Source: Roseimaritima multifibrata
Lineage (GTDB): Bacteria > Planctomycetota > Planctomycetia > Pirellulales > Pirellulaceae
Length of the DNA: 64,000 bases
Assembly (NCBI RefSeq): GCF_007741495.1
Contig: NZ_CP036262.1
Span: 3,348,001 to 3,412,000, forward strand
Direction: 5' to 3'
The translations under genes and the position numbers were made by a program. Below, one piece after another: positions 48,576-58,618 of the stretch (its first letter is position 1; each line of letters starts with the position of its first letter). The notes under the pieces were generated by a model. It was not told where the DNA came from. It ran no database searches and saw nothing but the letters and a program-made list of their open reading frames with translations.

Positions 48576-48607
48576 AAAAAGCCGAGATTTACATCTCGGC
48601 TTTTTTG
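48576..48607 (+). terminator. Terminator after tRNA-Asn
   Basis: AAAAAGCCGAGAT pairs with ATCTCGGCTTTTTT around TTAC, with a T-run at the end, 43 bp after the tRNA. Confidence 0.92.
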
Positions 48608-48823
48608 CTTGGTAAACGGTGTTTCAAGTCTTTAAATGGTCCTCGCCGCTTGTCAATCAACCGTTTTGGGGCAAGCGAGAGTGCCTGGGGTAAAGCGGTG
48701 CGGGAAGTCCGAAACCGTTTCTCCCAGAAGATGGTTTCGGGACGCTCTGGGAGAACAAAAAAATGTTCTTCCTTGATTCGAACACGAGTAGAATAGAAGG
48801 TTTGACTTGCGAAGGAGTTTTCG

Positions 48824-49090
48824 ATGTCGACCGCACCTGCACCCTCCACGCTGTTCGATGAAATCGCAACCCTGTTTGCCTCCGCGCCATCGCCAGCCAG
48901 CATTCTCGAATTTCGGCCTTCCCGCTCGTCGATCGACCGGGCAAATCGACTGCTGGAGCTAAATCGTGAAAACGCTCTCGACCAAGCATCACGCAGCGAG
49001 CTTGAACAGTTCGAACAAGCCGAGCTACTGATGCGTTTAGTCAAAGCCAGGATCCGGGTCAATCAAAGCAAAGAACGACCGCCTCGATGA
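48824..49090 (+). CDS. Small helical partner of the HNH protein (88 aa)
   Basis: Starts MSTAPAPSTLFDEIATLFAS and continues as mostly helix with charged heptads (SSIDRANRLLELNRENALDQ; ELEQFEQAELLMRLVKARIR), without signal or membrane segment. Its stop overlaps the HNH start (ATGA). I do not know the family; such overlapping pairs are common for nuclease-regulator units. Confidence 0.75.
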   Translation: MSTAPAPSTLFDEIATLFASAPSPASILEFRPSRSSIDRANRLLELNRENALDQASRSELEQFEQAELLMRLVKARIRVNQSKERPPR

Positions 49091-49536
49091 GCGAGTACGT
49101 TCCTGCACCGCTACGCCGTGCGATCCGCCAGCGCGCAAACCAGCACTGCGAGTACTGTCTGATCCACGAAGACGACGTGTTGTTGTCTCACGAACCGGAT
49201 CACATCATTGCGACTAAGCACGGTGGCAAGACGAGCGAAGCAAACCTCGCCTGGACCTGTTTTCTTTGCAACCGTGCCAAAGGAAGCGATATCGCCTCGA
49301 TCGATCCGGAAACGAACGAGATCGTGCGACTATTCTCTCCTCGAAGCGAAGCTTGGGAGACGCACTTCGATTTACAGTCCAACGCAAACGTTTTGGGCAA
49401 AACGCCCATCGGCCGTGCAACCGTGGCTCTCTTAAAACTAAATCGAGTTCCGCAGGTCGAAATTCGAAGAACGCTAATGGATGCAGGACTCTACCCACCA
49501 TTGGACGATTCATCGATGTCGGACGAATCGTTGTAA
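49087..49536 (+). CDS. HNH endonuclease (149 aa)
   Basis: The HNH domain covers residues ~10-70: Cys pairs HCEYC and TCFLCNRAKG bind the structural zinc, and HEPDHIIATKHGG supplies the His/Asp catalytic pair, with SEANLAWTC completing it. The C-terminus is unusual but unfeatured. It could be a restriction-type or mobile-element nuclease; stand-alone HNH proteins of this size are often of unknown substrate. Pairs with the 88-aa gene. Confidence 0.9.
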   Translation: MSEYVPAPLRRAIRQRANQHCEYCLIHEDDVLLSHEPDHIIATKHGGKTSEANLAWTCFLCNRAKGSDIASIDPETNEIVRLFSPRSEAWETHFDLQSNANVLGKTPIGRATVALLKLNRVPQVEIRRTLMDAGLYPPLDDSSMSDESL

Positions 49537-49815
49537 AGCGATCGAGACAATCATGGCACGGACCTGCACAATTCAGCAGCAAGAGGTCCAGCAGCATTCA
49601 TTTCACTTAGCGACGGACGCCGGGAATTCTAATTTCGTTTGGTCGTGACTTCGACAATCAGAGTGACTTCGCGTCAAACACGCTACTGACTTAATTCACG
49701 GAGTGCTCGATTGTATCATCAAGTTTCAGGGGATGCTCCTGTCGCACATTCCTAGATCTGCATCGACTAAACTTGTCGTCTTGTACCAGAAGCATCATGA
49801 ATAAGGGCGAAAGGC

Positions 49816-50967
49816 ATGGCGAATAAGGAATCCGGGTTTGCTGTTGTTGATGTAGAGACCACGGGATTTGGCAAGGGCGATCGCGTTATCGAGATCGGCA
49901 TTGTGCTTCTTGATCATAGTCTGCGGTTCGTAGATGAATACGAGACATTGATTGATCCTGAGCGTGATCTTGGACCAACACATGTGCATGGCATCACACC
50001 GAAGATGATCTCAATGGCACCCTCTTTCAGTGAAGTTGCTCCCGCGATTGCGAACCGGATAGGTGATCGGATAATCGTTGCTCATAACTTGATTTTTGAT
50101 GAGCGAATGCTCGGCCAAGAGTTTGGTCGCTTGAATTCGATCTTTGATCCTGGAATGGGCATCTGCACGTTGAAACTGACGAAACAAAGGTTGCCGGCCG
50201 CATGTCAGATGCTCGGCGTAGAGCCACCAAAGCATCACCGTGCCCTCGCGGATGCCCGTGCGAGTGCCGGACTGTTGAAGGCGTTGAAACCGCAATGCGG
50301 GGGCGAGCCATTGAGACTTGAGAGTGTGCCGGGCGAGATGTCGGTTCGGACTCACCGCCGGTGTGCTGATGAAGGCACGCTCGTGTTTGATAGGCTTCTA
50401 AGTCGAGTTATTTACACCGAAGGTGATACTCGTTTACTTCAGTACATGGACCTGCCCGACTGGGGGCTCGACGATCATGTGTTGACCTTGGACGAACGCC
50501 TGCATCTGAATTTCTTAGCGGAGGAACTCTCCCTTACCGACTCGGAAATCGCTAGCGCGCATGAACAATACTTTCAAGCGATGATCGTGGGGGCAAAAAA
50601 AGACGGCGTGGTCACCAGAGAAGAAAACGCTGCATTAAAGCGTGTTGCTAGTGCTTTGGGAATCGAATCAGGCCGCGTTCCTCCCGTTACCGAGGCTCAG
50701 TGTGATTGCGACGCTATCCCTCAGGGTGCCTCGATTTGCTTCACCGGCAGTTTCGTCGATTCGAACGGTAGAAAACTACCGAAAGCCGAACTTGAGAAAC
50801 TAGCAACCGATTGCGGGTTTTCCGTTGTCGCGAATGTCACCAAATCAAAATGCGATATAGTCGTTGCCGTTGACCCGTCATCGTCGTCTGGTAAAGCAAA
50901 AAAGGCTCGGGAATTTGGCAAGCCCGTCATCGCTTCCCAACAGTTTCTTGATCAAGTAAAGAAGTAG
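49816..50967 (+). CDS. DEDD exonuclease - TerB-like - BRCT fusion (383 aa)
   Basis: Residues 1-155 are a DnaQ-type 3'-5' exonuclease: AVVDVETTGFG (D12, E14), VAHNLIFDERML (D96) and HHRALADAR (H141, D146), so the active site is complete. Residues ~220-285 resemble a TerB-like helical domain (LDERLHLNFLAEELSLTDSE). Residues ~298-383 are a BRCT domain (ASICFTGSFVDSNGRKLPKAE; KPVIASQQFLDQV). BRCT domains bind DNA ends or phospho-partners, so a repair or defence role is inferred. Flanked by accessory genes and on the opposite strand to DISARM. Confidence 0.9.
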   Translation: MANKESGFAVVDVETTGFGKGDRVIEIGIVLLDHSLRFVDEYETLIDPERDLGPTHVHGITPKMISMAPSFSEVAPAIANRIGDRIIVAHNLIFDERMLGQEFGRLNSIFDPGMGICTLKLTKQRLPAACQMLGVEPPKHHRALADARASAGLLKALKPQCGGEPLRLESVPGEMSVRTHRRCADEGTLVFDRLLSRVIYTEGDTRLLQYMDLPDWGLDDHVLTLDERLHLNFLAEELSLTDSEIASAHEQYFQAMIVGAKKDGVVTREENAALKRVASALGIESGRVPPVTEAQCDCDAIPQGASICFTGSFVDSNGRKLPKAELEKLATDCGFSVVANVTKSKCDIVVAVDPSSSSGKAKKAREFGKPVIASQQFLDQVKK

Positions 50968-51034
50968 GAAAACGGATGTTTCGTCGATTTCTCAAAGGTG
51001 CGTAGTCGGCAGACCAATCCGATTTGGTTGAGGT

Positions 51035-51575
51035 GCGTTTGGTGCCGACCCGTAAACTCTGGCGGTCTTTTATAAGGTCGATCAACGATCGCTTCCTGCG
51101 ACGGATGTAGGAACACCGCCCACTTGTCTCAGGGAGCATTGAGTGCTCCTCGTAACTGATCGACGTCCGACATGATCCGAAAGCGACTGATCGCGTCCGG
51201 GTGAGAGAACGGATCGACGTCTTCGCTGGTGTGAACGGGTTTCGGTGGCGTGACGCCGGTTGCCAAATCCAGGACCGCTTCGGCGGCTTCCCGAGGCAAA
51301 TGATCGACGAGTTCAGATAGTGTGTCCTCGTTGACCGCCAGCACGTCGTCGATCCATTGCTCCGGCACTCCATACCCCAGCAGATCATCCGCGGAGACTC
51401 GTGACAGCAACGATGGCTTCGGCGCCAGAGTCACTTCCTGCTCGACGTATTTTGGGATCTCTATCTCACGAACGGTTTCACGAACCTCCACCAACTGAGC
51501 AGCCCCAGTTCGCGGATGCCGTTCGATCCGCCCATGCGTGGGCAAAAATCTTGTTAGTTGGTCGTGAACCGCAAT
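51035..51575 (-). pseudogene. Decayed UvrD-like helicase fragment
   Basis: On the minus strand a frame reads RIERHPRTGAAQLVEVRETV, LLGYGVPEQWIDDVLAVNED and LPREAAEAVLDLATG, then PDAISRFRIMSDVDQLRGAL-NAP, a stop TGA (51129-51131) and, in the same frame, DKWAVFLHPSQEAIVDRPYK. Large UvrD-type helicases with an N-terminal RelE-like domain carry just this segment before the Walker A motif, with W where the stop is. Just upstream, AHAWADR lies one frame off from RIERHP, indicating a frameshift too. The helicase motifs themselves are absent. Confidence 0.75.
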
Positions 51576-51592
51576 TTTTATATGATCTCGAT

Positions 51593-52321
51593 TTACGGGC
51601 GGGCCTTGCCATTTTCAAACAAATCCCGCAGGGCATGTAAATCCTCGGCACCACGAACAATCGCCATCGTGAATTCCAGACCGATCCGAACCCAAAGTCC
51701 AAACAGGATCGTTGCAACAATCGTCCCTACGTAAATGATGACGTGCAATCGAAATCGTTCGAGTTTCTCTAAGACAGGGGACGGGGCAAAAACCGGCGAC
51801 GGGATGTTATCTACTTGTGGGATACGAGGACGTGCGATAGCAGCAGACTCGTCGCTGTCGTGCAGTTCGCCAACAATAAGGGCAATTGTCCCGAGGCCGG
51901 AAAGCGTTACTTGGAATGCTAACACCGCGACTACAATCGCCCATGTCACGCGGATGATGTAGGGCGTCACGAAATATCGGAACCGAAAGTCAAAGATCGC
52001 TGCAAATGCTCCTAGCCAAGTTGTTGGGATCGTCGGACGGTTGGACATGCGTCGCAAGCGAGTGTTCCGTTGTTGCTCGCCTAAGCTCTCAAGCCCGTGA
52101 AACTCATTGCTCGGGGTGGTCTTTGGCGGCTTCGGTAACGCTTCAGCAACGAATCGAACGCGAAGCGCTTTAACCCATTTGTTTTGGGTATGGACTGCAT
52201 GTCGAACTTCCGTTTCATCTGTAATGTTTCCTTGTGCCGCTGCTGCTGCCAGATCAGCTTGTGAGTAGGGGCCGTGCTCGATTCGATCACGGTGTCGTAA
52301 ATACCAATCATCTTTAGCCAT
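51593..52321 (-). CDS. GYF_2 (DUF4339) - DUF4282 membrane protein (242 aa)
   Basis: Start at 52321 (MAKDDWYLRHRDRIEHGPYS). Residues ~5-55 form a GYF_2/DUF4339 peptide-binding domain (WYLRHRDRIEHGPYSQADL). Two membrane helices follow (VTWAIVVAVLAFQVTLSGL; HVIIYVGTIVATILFGLWV), with FDFRFRYFVTPYI as in DUF4282. Function unknown. It lies downstream of drmC on the same strand after a 274-bp gap, so it may be independent of DISARM. Confidence 0.8.
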   Translation of the reverse strand: MAKDDWYLRHRDRIEHGPYSQADLAAAAAQGNITDETEVRHAVHTQNKWVKALRVRFVAEALPKPPKTTPSNEFHGLESLGEQQRNTRLRRMSNRPTIPTTWLGAFAAIFDFRFRYFVTPYIIRVTWAIVVAVLAFQVTLSGLGTIALIVGELHDSDESAAIARPRIPQVDNIPSPVFAPSPVLEKLERFRLHVIIYVGTIVATILFGLWVRIGLEFTMAIVRGAEDLHALRDLFENGKARP

Positions 52322-52595
52322 TAATGCTCTCGGTTGTTGTTCGTCGCACGCATCATGGTTACGCCTTCCAAGCCAGTTAACGCCAAGCATGAAGCAGAAG
52401 CAGCGATATTACTGCGGGATTGGAAGCTCAATTTTGTCTGTGGTAACTATTCTAACTACGCTCGGTCGTTCCGTTCTGCTGAGCAGTGAAACGAGCGGGG
52501 ACAGTGCTCGCAGGTTTTCCTGAGCAGCCAACCATCCGGAACCAACCTCGCTTCCTGCGGATTCGGAGGAGTTGATTCTGGGCGGTTCATTCAGA

Positions 52596-53390
52596 TCACA
52601 TCGCCCGCTCAAAAAGATCCGCTTCGAGCATTTTCTTGAAGTGCAATGAAGTCTTGTTTGCGAGATAATCGGAATTTAAATGCAATCCCACTTCGATATT
52701 TCTCTCTTGGCCAGCCTCGGTAAAGTTTGCTGAAGAAATGAAGACGTGACGTTTGTCGACGATCACACATTTTGCATGAAGCGACGATCGTATGCGTCCT
52801 TCGTCAGCGACGCTGCGAGGGTCGTAGTAGACCTTGGGCAAGCGACTTCCCTTGGGCCACTGTGTTGTCTTAAATCGTTCGACGAACCGCGACACGAGAA
52901 TCTCCGACCTGGTGGTGTCTCGATCTGGACGGGGAATATTGAGAAAGAACTCAACGTCGAGTTCAGGGATTTCGTTCATGCGCGTCGCTAACGCCTCAAA
53001 AACCATCTGGCCTTGATAGATCGCGTATCCGACTACCATCACACTTGTCTTTGCGTGCGCGAACAGTTCTCGGACGACCACGGACGTATCACGATTGGTG
53101 ATGCCGGGGGCTTCCGGGCCAGACGTGACGAGATCGATTTCGCCCATTCGTTGGTCGGAGCTGACGACGCGATCAGCGAGAATCAGTTCGACACAAGCAG
53201 CGACTTGGCCAGCGTCGAAGGAATGATCCGCCAAGACATTGATCACGGAGACAATTCGTTCAACGGAGCTCTCTGAAATTAAGCGGCGGAGTTGCAACGC
53301 CGAGGTTGGCACGGAAATGCGCCCCGAACGCAAACCCAGGACGAGCGAACGTAGGTCTGCGTTACTCAGTGCTGAAAAATCCCCATTCAT
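52596..53390 (-). CDS. drmC: DISARM protein DrmC (phospholipase D-like nuclease)
   Basis: 264 aa with a single HKD active site: H205-A-K207 ... D212 in SLHAKCVIVDKRH, followed by SSANFTEAGQERNIEVGL with N222 and E233. The N-terminal half (NADLRSLVLGLRSGRISVPT; SSVERIVSVINVLADHSFDA) is the helical DrmC domain. It starts 3 bp after the drmB stop, as in known DISARM loci. In the Bacillus DISARM studied, DrmC was dispensable. Likely cytoplasmic nuclease/DNA-binding role. Confidence 0.93.
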   Translation of the reverse strand: MNGDFSALSNADLRSLVLGLRSGRISVPTSALQLRRLISESSVERIVSVINVLADHSFDAGQVAACVELILADRVVSSDQRMGEIDLVTSGPEAPGITNRDTSVVVRELFAHAKTSVMVVGYAIYQGQMVFEALATRMNEIPELDVEFFLNIPRPDRDTTRSEILVSRFVERFKTTQWPKGSRLPKVYYDPRSVADEGRIRSSLHAKCVIVDKRHVFISSANFTEAGQERNIEVGLHLNSDYLANKTSLHFKKMLEADLFERAM

Positions 53391-53393
53391 TGC

Positions 53394-55223
53394 TTAGCGA
53401 GCCCCGAAAAACTCGATTCCAAGGTTATCGACTGTCGGTACGACCAAGGCGCGATCCAGAAATTCGTTGTGTTGTTCGCAAGACGTTTCCGAGATCAGCA
53501 GACATCCATGACAAGCGGCACCGTGTAGAAACCGGCGTTCGTGCTGGTTCGCCGGTTCGTGTTGTGCACAAACGGGATCATTTGAGCAAAGTTCACCCAT
53601 TTCCAAGGCGCCTCGAACGTGCTCGTGAATCCGCCGACCGACCTGAATTAAGCCGCCGAGCGTACCTTCAGCGTCAGAGGAGCCCGTGTATAGCAACACG
53701 CCGTAGCCGACATCGGGAATCGTGTAGATACGCTCCCGAATAGAACTGGCTGGGTAACCACATTCGAGAGAGACGGACGTAATTAGCATGTGTGCGAATG
53801 AATGAAACAGCACATACGGCAGCAATCCACCTTCCTCAACGAACTTTTTCGTCGCGCCGGTGCGTTCCGCTTTCCATTCCTCATATCCGCCCAACAATCG
53901 CATTCCCCGAGCCTGAACTTCGGGGCGTGTTGCCCAATTTTCGACTACTTCCTTTTTGAATTGAATGAAGATGCCTTCCCCACGGTTCTCTACAGCGGGC
54001 AGCCATGTGATTTCACGAGCCAAAGACGCTCGCCGAACACCCATTTCCAACTCGCCGTCAATGTCCGGCGAAACAGCCTCGAATCGCGTAAAGCCGACCT
54101 GGGCCATCACTTCGCGTAGCCGGTGTACCAGAACGATCCGTTCGACAGACTCCATCCAGGGCTTCTCCCAAACCTTCTTGGGCAGCGTCCGTGCAAAGAA
54201 GTTGCCGTCCGGCTTGTCATCGCCAAGTTCGTCCTTGCTGGCGATCAGTGTTTCCATTTCGGCTTGCTTGATCGTCTTTGGTGGCCCCGCGGATTGCCCG
54301 CGTCGCATTTTGACTTCGGCGAACACCTCTTCATTCTTGTAGCCATCCAGGACCGCGTTGACCTTGGCTTTCTTTCGTTCGTATTTCAGCTCGCTGACGT
54401 CCTCGACTTCACCGATGAAATCCCAAACCAGTTCGACTGCTTCTCGAAGCTCAACGTTCCGATCTGGCAACGAAATCACGCTCATTAGCTGCGTGAAATA
54501 AGCGTTGCTCGCCGTTCGGATCAGAAGGCGATTGGATTCGCCGCATTTCTCGTTCGCGTACGCCCCCAACCATGGACGCTTGCCGTCACACCGCAGCATC
54601 GTTTCGGGCTGTTCAATCGCCAAAGCCATGCTGCGTTCGGCCTTACCGCATTCGCAGCGGATGTAGACCTCCGCCAAGTCACCGCTCGTCCCACGCTCTT
54701 CAATCCACAGCTGGCGTCGACATTCGGTGTTTCCACCATGAACGAAGTTGTACCAGTCGATGTCACCGATGTGCCCGTTACGGCAAGCACGTACAAAACG
54801 AACCGGGACAACACTGCGTCTCTTGCGATTGTCGTCGACAAACTTGCCTTTGGTCAGCATGTTTCGATGCACCAGCATCCGCGCACGCACCAGGCCATAG
54901 CTGGCGTCACGATCCACGTCCTGCGTGATAAACCATTCGGGAAATTGCCATGCGGTAATGCCCGTTTGGGGTGCAGTTGGATCATCATTGTCCGGCGGCG
55001 GGCTGAACAGCTTCAGCACTTGCAGCGGGGGATCAAAGAGCTGCTTCAATTTTTCGACGAGTCGAGGTTCGATGACTTCGTCGCCGCCGCCCGACCATGA
55101 ATCGAGACCGCCAATCAGAACCGAGTGATTGGGCAGGTCCATCATTGAGCCTGGACCAAACGATGTGATCAACTGACTCTGTCGAATCTGGCCGTGAGGA
55201 CGGGCTCCGGGTTTTCTGCTCAT
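53394..55223 (-). CDS. drmB: DISARM protein DrmB (DUF1998)
   Basis: 609 aa. N-terminus IRQSQLITSFGPGSMMDLPN is characteristic of DrmB. The C-terminal DUF1998 domain has PYVLFHSFAHMLITSVSLE, SSIRERIYTIPDVGYGVLLY and a Cys/His cluster (CSNDPVCAQH; HGAACHGCLLISETSCEQHN) that probably binds zinc. DrmB forms a complex with the helicase DrmA that binds and blocks incoming phage DNA with 5' ends. Its start overlaps the drmA stop (ATGA). Confidence 0.95.
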   Translation of the reverse strand: MSRKPGARPHGQIRQSQLITSFGPGSMMDLPNHSVLIGGLDSWSGGGDEVIEPRLVEKLKQLFDPPLQVLKLFSPPPDNDDPTAPQTGITAWQFPEWFITQDVDRDASYGLVRARMLVHRNMLTKGKFVDDNRKRRSVVPVRFVRACRNGHIGDIDWYNFVHGGNTECRRQLWIEERGTSGDLAEVYIRCECGKAERSMALAIEQPETMLRCDGKRPWLGAYANEKCGESNRLLIRTASNAYFTQLMSVISLPDRNVELREAVELVWDFIGEVEDVSELKYERKKAKVNAVLDGYKNEEVFAEVKMRRGQSAGPPKTIKQAEMETLIASKDELGDDKPDGNFFARTLPKKVWEKPWMESVERIVLVHRLREVMAQVGFTRFEAVSPDIDGELEMGVRRASLAREITWLPAVENRGEGIFIQFKKEVVENWATRPEVQARGMRLLGGYEEWKAERTGATKKFVEEGGLLPYVLFHSFAHMLITSVSLECGYPASSIRERIYTIPDVGYGVLLYTGSSDAEGTLGGLIQVGRRIHEHVRGALEMGELCSNDPVCAQHEPANQHERRFLHGAACHGCLLISETSCEQHNEFLDRALVVPTVDNLGIEFFGAR

Positions 55224-58200
55224 TGCTCATCCTCCGCGTCGATTTCAACACCGTCAATCGTCTTCAGCCACAAATTCACACTCGGTTCCACGTCACGCAT
55301 GGAACGGTTGGCACGAAACTTCTTATGACGAGGCGGCAACGTTTTTAGCTCGGGGTTAAGGAACTCGTAGAGTAGACGCTGCGCACTCCCCACTTCCGTT
55401 TGATACTGCAACGCGCCGCCAGTGTCATGAAGCTCCTTCGCAATTGTGCTCCATGTATCCAGCAGATCCTTGCAGCGATCCATGACCTTCTGACGTAGTT
55501 CCGCCGCATCGGTCGAGGACGAATCGTAGTGGGTTTCTAATGCGCGGTCCGCCAGTTGCTCGATCGCAAACTGCAAACTTGGCATTTCCTTCAAAATCTC
55601 GGTCGCACCACGGGGTGGCGTCATTGGCAAGTGCCCGTGGCGTACCAATGCGATGAACGTGCCGGCAAGACCGCGATCGAGTGCTCGCGGCGAGAATGGC
55701 GTCACGCTGGTGGCTTCGACACTGCGATAGAACGATTCATGGAAGGCTGCGAAACGCTCGTAGTGCGATCGGTCACGAGGTCGGTGAATGTTCAGGATCG
55801 TGATCACGAGGCCCGGACGCGTGTCGTCACGACCGACGCGGCTGGTCGCTTGAATATACTCACTGCTCGTCTTGGGCTGTCCAAAGCAAACCATCAAACC
55901 AAGCCGAGTGATGTCCAAACCGACTGAGATCATGTTCGTCGCGATCGCTACATCGACTCGGTCTTTTCCTTGGAAGGGTTGCTCGAGCCGTCGCTTTGCC
56001 TCGGAAACCTTATCCGTACTCACCCGACTGGTCAATTCCACCGGCTCGTATGCGATCGTTCGGTCCTTAAACAAACCTTCCATTTCACCAACACGCTTGC
56101 GACTGCCTCGGCCCGTCAGCTGTGTTCGTACTTCGTCTTCGATCAGTCGACGTGCGCCACCGAGTTCTCGCAAACTGTTGAAGTAGCCAAGCAGAGTCAT
56201 GTACGGATCGGCCGGATTGGAATCGGCTTTCGCGCCGCCGCATTCCTCGTATGCTTTTTGCGATGTCGCCAGCAAAGCCAGATACAACCGCAACATGATG
56301 ACCTTGGGGCTGCGTCCCTGAGCCGCGATGCCAACGTATTTGCGAGCGTTGCTTTCAGATGTCGAGTGGGTGCGGGCAAAGAACGAATCGCGGATATCCG
56401 GACCGGGTGGCGGGAACACGTCCACGTCCGGACGATTGAACAAAGATCGAATCTGGCTGAGCGCCCGCCGGACCGTCGCCGTCGATGCGATGATCTTAGG
56501 CCGAACATCCTGTCCGTCGACTTGAATCGTGGACAGCTCGTCCAGTGCCGTCTCATAGAGGCCAACCATGGTTCCCAGCGGACCTGAGATCAAATGCAAT
56601 TCGTCTTGAATCACCAGGTCCGGCGGGGGAAGACGATCAACCGGTAGCGGACGCCCCGAGCTCGTGTCGCAAGGACCATAGAATCCCTCCGAATCCACTC
56701 GGTCAACCTTTCCAAAAAAGCCACCGACTTCGCCCGTCCACGGCATCGCCGCAAACTTATCAACCGTCGCGATCAGGAAGCATGGCAAACGGCGGTAGAT
56801 TGGCTCGTCGACCGAAAGAATTGGTAGGGGATTACCGCGTGAAAACTCACAACGGCGATTCGCGCATGTGACTCGCAAGTCCGTTGGATTGTCGGTGTTG
56901 GGCACCAACTGAAACGAGTTCGATTTGAACTTGGTTCCACACCAAGGACACTCCTCCAGCGGAATCGGAGACGGCTTTCGGTCATCATTCTTGAACGCGA
57001 TCGTTTTCGCTCGTGCGGAATCGCGATTGCTCTCACCCTTGCGTCCCATTCGATTAGGAGTCGCCGCTCGGCCCACCCACAATCCGATCTCAAACGGCCA
57101 TTGGCCTAGCTTCTCGACATCTTTCTGTCGCTCCAACTCCAGCGCACAAATCAAAGCCGCTGCACGTCCGAGTTGATCCAACGTCAACAGTCGAAGTGTG
57201 TACCGCATTAGCACGCTCAATCCCGCCGACGTCAGGCCGGGATTGCGCAATCGTCTGAGCACCAGCGTGAATGCCGCCAATCCCAGGTATGCTTCCGTCT
57301 TACCACCACCGGTTGGAAAGAACAGCAAATCGACCAGTTCACGATCGTGGCTAACTGGGTCCGCGATTCCCTTCAAGTTCATAAGAATGAACGCCAACTG
57401 GAACGGTCGCCAAGCCGGCGTGATCTCTTCGGGCGCCTTGTTCAACTGCAAGGCCAAGCGACGCCGGCCCTGAGCCGCCATTGTTCTGTTCGCAATCCGA
57501 AACGCTTCCAAGCAATCGGGATCCGCCAACAGCTCGATGCCCGCTTGAATGCGTTTGGCGGCCAAGCCTGCACGGTGCAAAAGCTCTTTGGCGGTTTCCA
57601 GTCGCCGCGGTGAAAGCCCCGCTAGCCCGGCCGATTGCTTTTCAATCCAATCGCGGTAGCTGCTCGCGAATCCGCCAAGTTGCTCGATCGCGTCATCGCC
57701 ATCCCGCAGGAATGCGAGCGTTTCCATGTTCAGTGTCACGCCATCGATCTTTGACGGAGCCACTTTTTCGACTTCGGCGGTGGGCAGATGGCAAGTGCGG
57801 ACCGTCTTGCAATGCCCGTCTTCGATAACCGACTCCGTCGCCACGCTATGTCCAACGGAGAACTCGAATGAGTCGCGATACTGCAAATCCGAAACACGCT
57901 CGTCCCAATCATCGCTTTCCAGGCTATGCAAGTTGGGGCGAGCGATGAACGTGGTGTCGCTCTGGACCTCCAATTCGACCTGAAAGATAAATCCCTCATC
58001 ACGCACTTCGTCCGGCGAAGCTTTGCGTCGGTTGACCACGAACATGGACAAGCTACGCGTTCCCTTGGGCAGCCCGCCTTGAACGTCACTGTCTGGGACA
58101 CCACGAAGCGACCAAACAAGCTCGACGCCGCGGCTGCCGGGAACCTCAACCACACCCTGTGCGGGAATCTTGCTGCCCAACGCGACCGATACGATATCTT

Positions 58201-58618
58201 CATGCGGATTGCGACGCCACTGGACCGGAGATCCTTGCTTGGATCCTTCTTCCTGCTCGACGCGCAGGTACTCGCCAAAACGAACGATCGCTTGCAGCTC
58301 ACGAGTCTCCGCAGGAATCAACACGCTTAGCCCGAGACTGCTCGGCAAATACGATCGACGAGCGGCCGACTTTTCCGGCTCCTCGTTTTCGTCCACGCCG
58401 GCAACTGCAGGAGCCTGATCGACGTCATCGTCGCTATTGGGATCGAACCGTTGTTCTTCATCAGCATCGGTAGGCACCAAGAACCCGGTCAGATACCAAC
58501 GCGAAGGAGCCTGCGGCAGAACCTCACGATGATTGCCCAATGGTCCCGAAGGACCGATCAAATCGACCTGCAACGCATCCAGCAACGATTGGCGGACTTG
58601 GATTGGCTCGGTGCTCAT
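55220..58618 (-). CDS. drmA: DISARM helicase DrmA
   Basis: The frame is open back to 58813, but homology starts at the ATG at 58618 (MSTEPIQVRQSLLDALQVDL), giving 1132 aa. Walker A is FFPTGGGKTEAYLGL (433-447). A zinc ribbon follows with C557, C560, C585 and C590 (CPWC, CANRRC). The Walker B box is QDELHLISG (671-679), and the second helicase lobe has DVAIATNMISVGLDITRLG and SSEYIQATSRVGRDD. This is the DrmA arrangement. With DrmB it recognises unmodified foreign DNA, and a partner methylase marks self DNA. First gene of the visible drmABC operon. Confidence 0.95.
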   Translation of the reverse strand: MSTEPIQVRQSLLDALQVDLIGPSGPLGNHREVLPQAPSRWYLTGFLVPTDADEEQRFDPNSDDDVDQAPAVAGVDENEEPEKSAARRSYLPSSLGLSVLIPAETRELQAIVRFGEYLRVEQEEGSKQGSPVQWRRNPHEDIVSVALGSKIPAQGVVEVPGSRGVELVWSLRGVPDSDVQGGLPKGTRSLSMFVVNRRKASPDEVRDEGFIFQVELEVQSDTTFIARPNLHSLESDDWDERVSDLQYRDSFEFSVGHSVATESVIEDGHCKTVRTCHLPTAEVEKVAPSKIDGVTLNMETLAFLRDGDDAIEQLGGFASSYRDWIEKQSAGLAGLSPRRLETAKELLHRAGLAAKRIQAGIELLADPDCLEAFRIANRTMAAQGRRRLALQLNKAPEEITPAWRPFQLAFILMNLKGIADPVSHDRELVDLLFFPTGGGKTEAYLGLAAFTLVLRRLRNPGLTSAGLSVLMRYTLRLLTLDQLGRAAALICALELERQKDVEKLGQWPFEIGLWVGRAATPNRMGRKGESNRDSARAKTIAFKNDDRKPSPIPLEECPWCGTKFKSNSFQLVPNTDNPTDLRVTCANRRCEFSRGNPLPILSVDEPIYRRLPCFLIATVDKFAAMPWTGEVGGFFGKVDRVDSEGFYGPCDTSSGRPLPVDRLPPPDLVIQDELHLISGPLGTMVGLYETALDELSTIQVDGQDVRPKIIASTATVRRALSQIRSLFNRPDVDVFPPPGPDIRDSFFARTHSTSESNARKYVGIAAQGRSPKVIMLRLYLALLATSQKAYEECGGAKADSNPADPYMTLLGYFNSLRELGGARRLIEDEVRTQLTGRGSRKRVGEMEGLFKDRTIAYEPVELTSRVSTDKVSEAKRRLEQPFQGKDRVDVAIATNMISVGLDITRLGLMVCFGQPKTSSEYIQATSRVGRDDTRPGLVITILNIHRPRDRSHYERFAAFHESFYRSVEATSVTPFSPRALDRGLAGTFIALVRHGHLPMTPPRGATEILKEMPSLQFAIEQLADRALETHYDSSSTDAAELRQKVMDRCKDLLDTWSTIAKELHDTGGALQYQTEVGSAQRLLYEFLNPELKTLPPRHKKFRANRSMRDVEPSVNLWLKTIDGVEIDAEDEQ

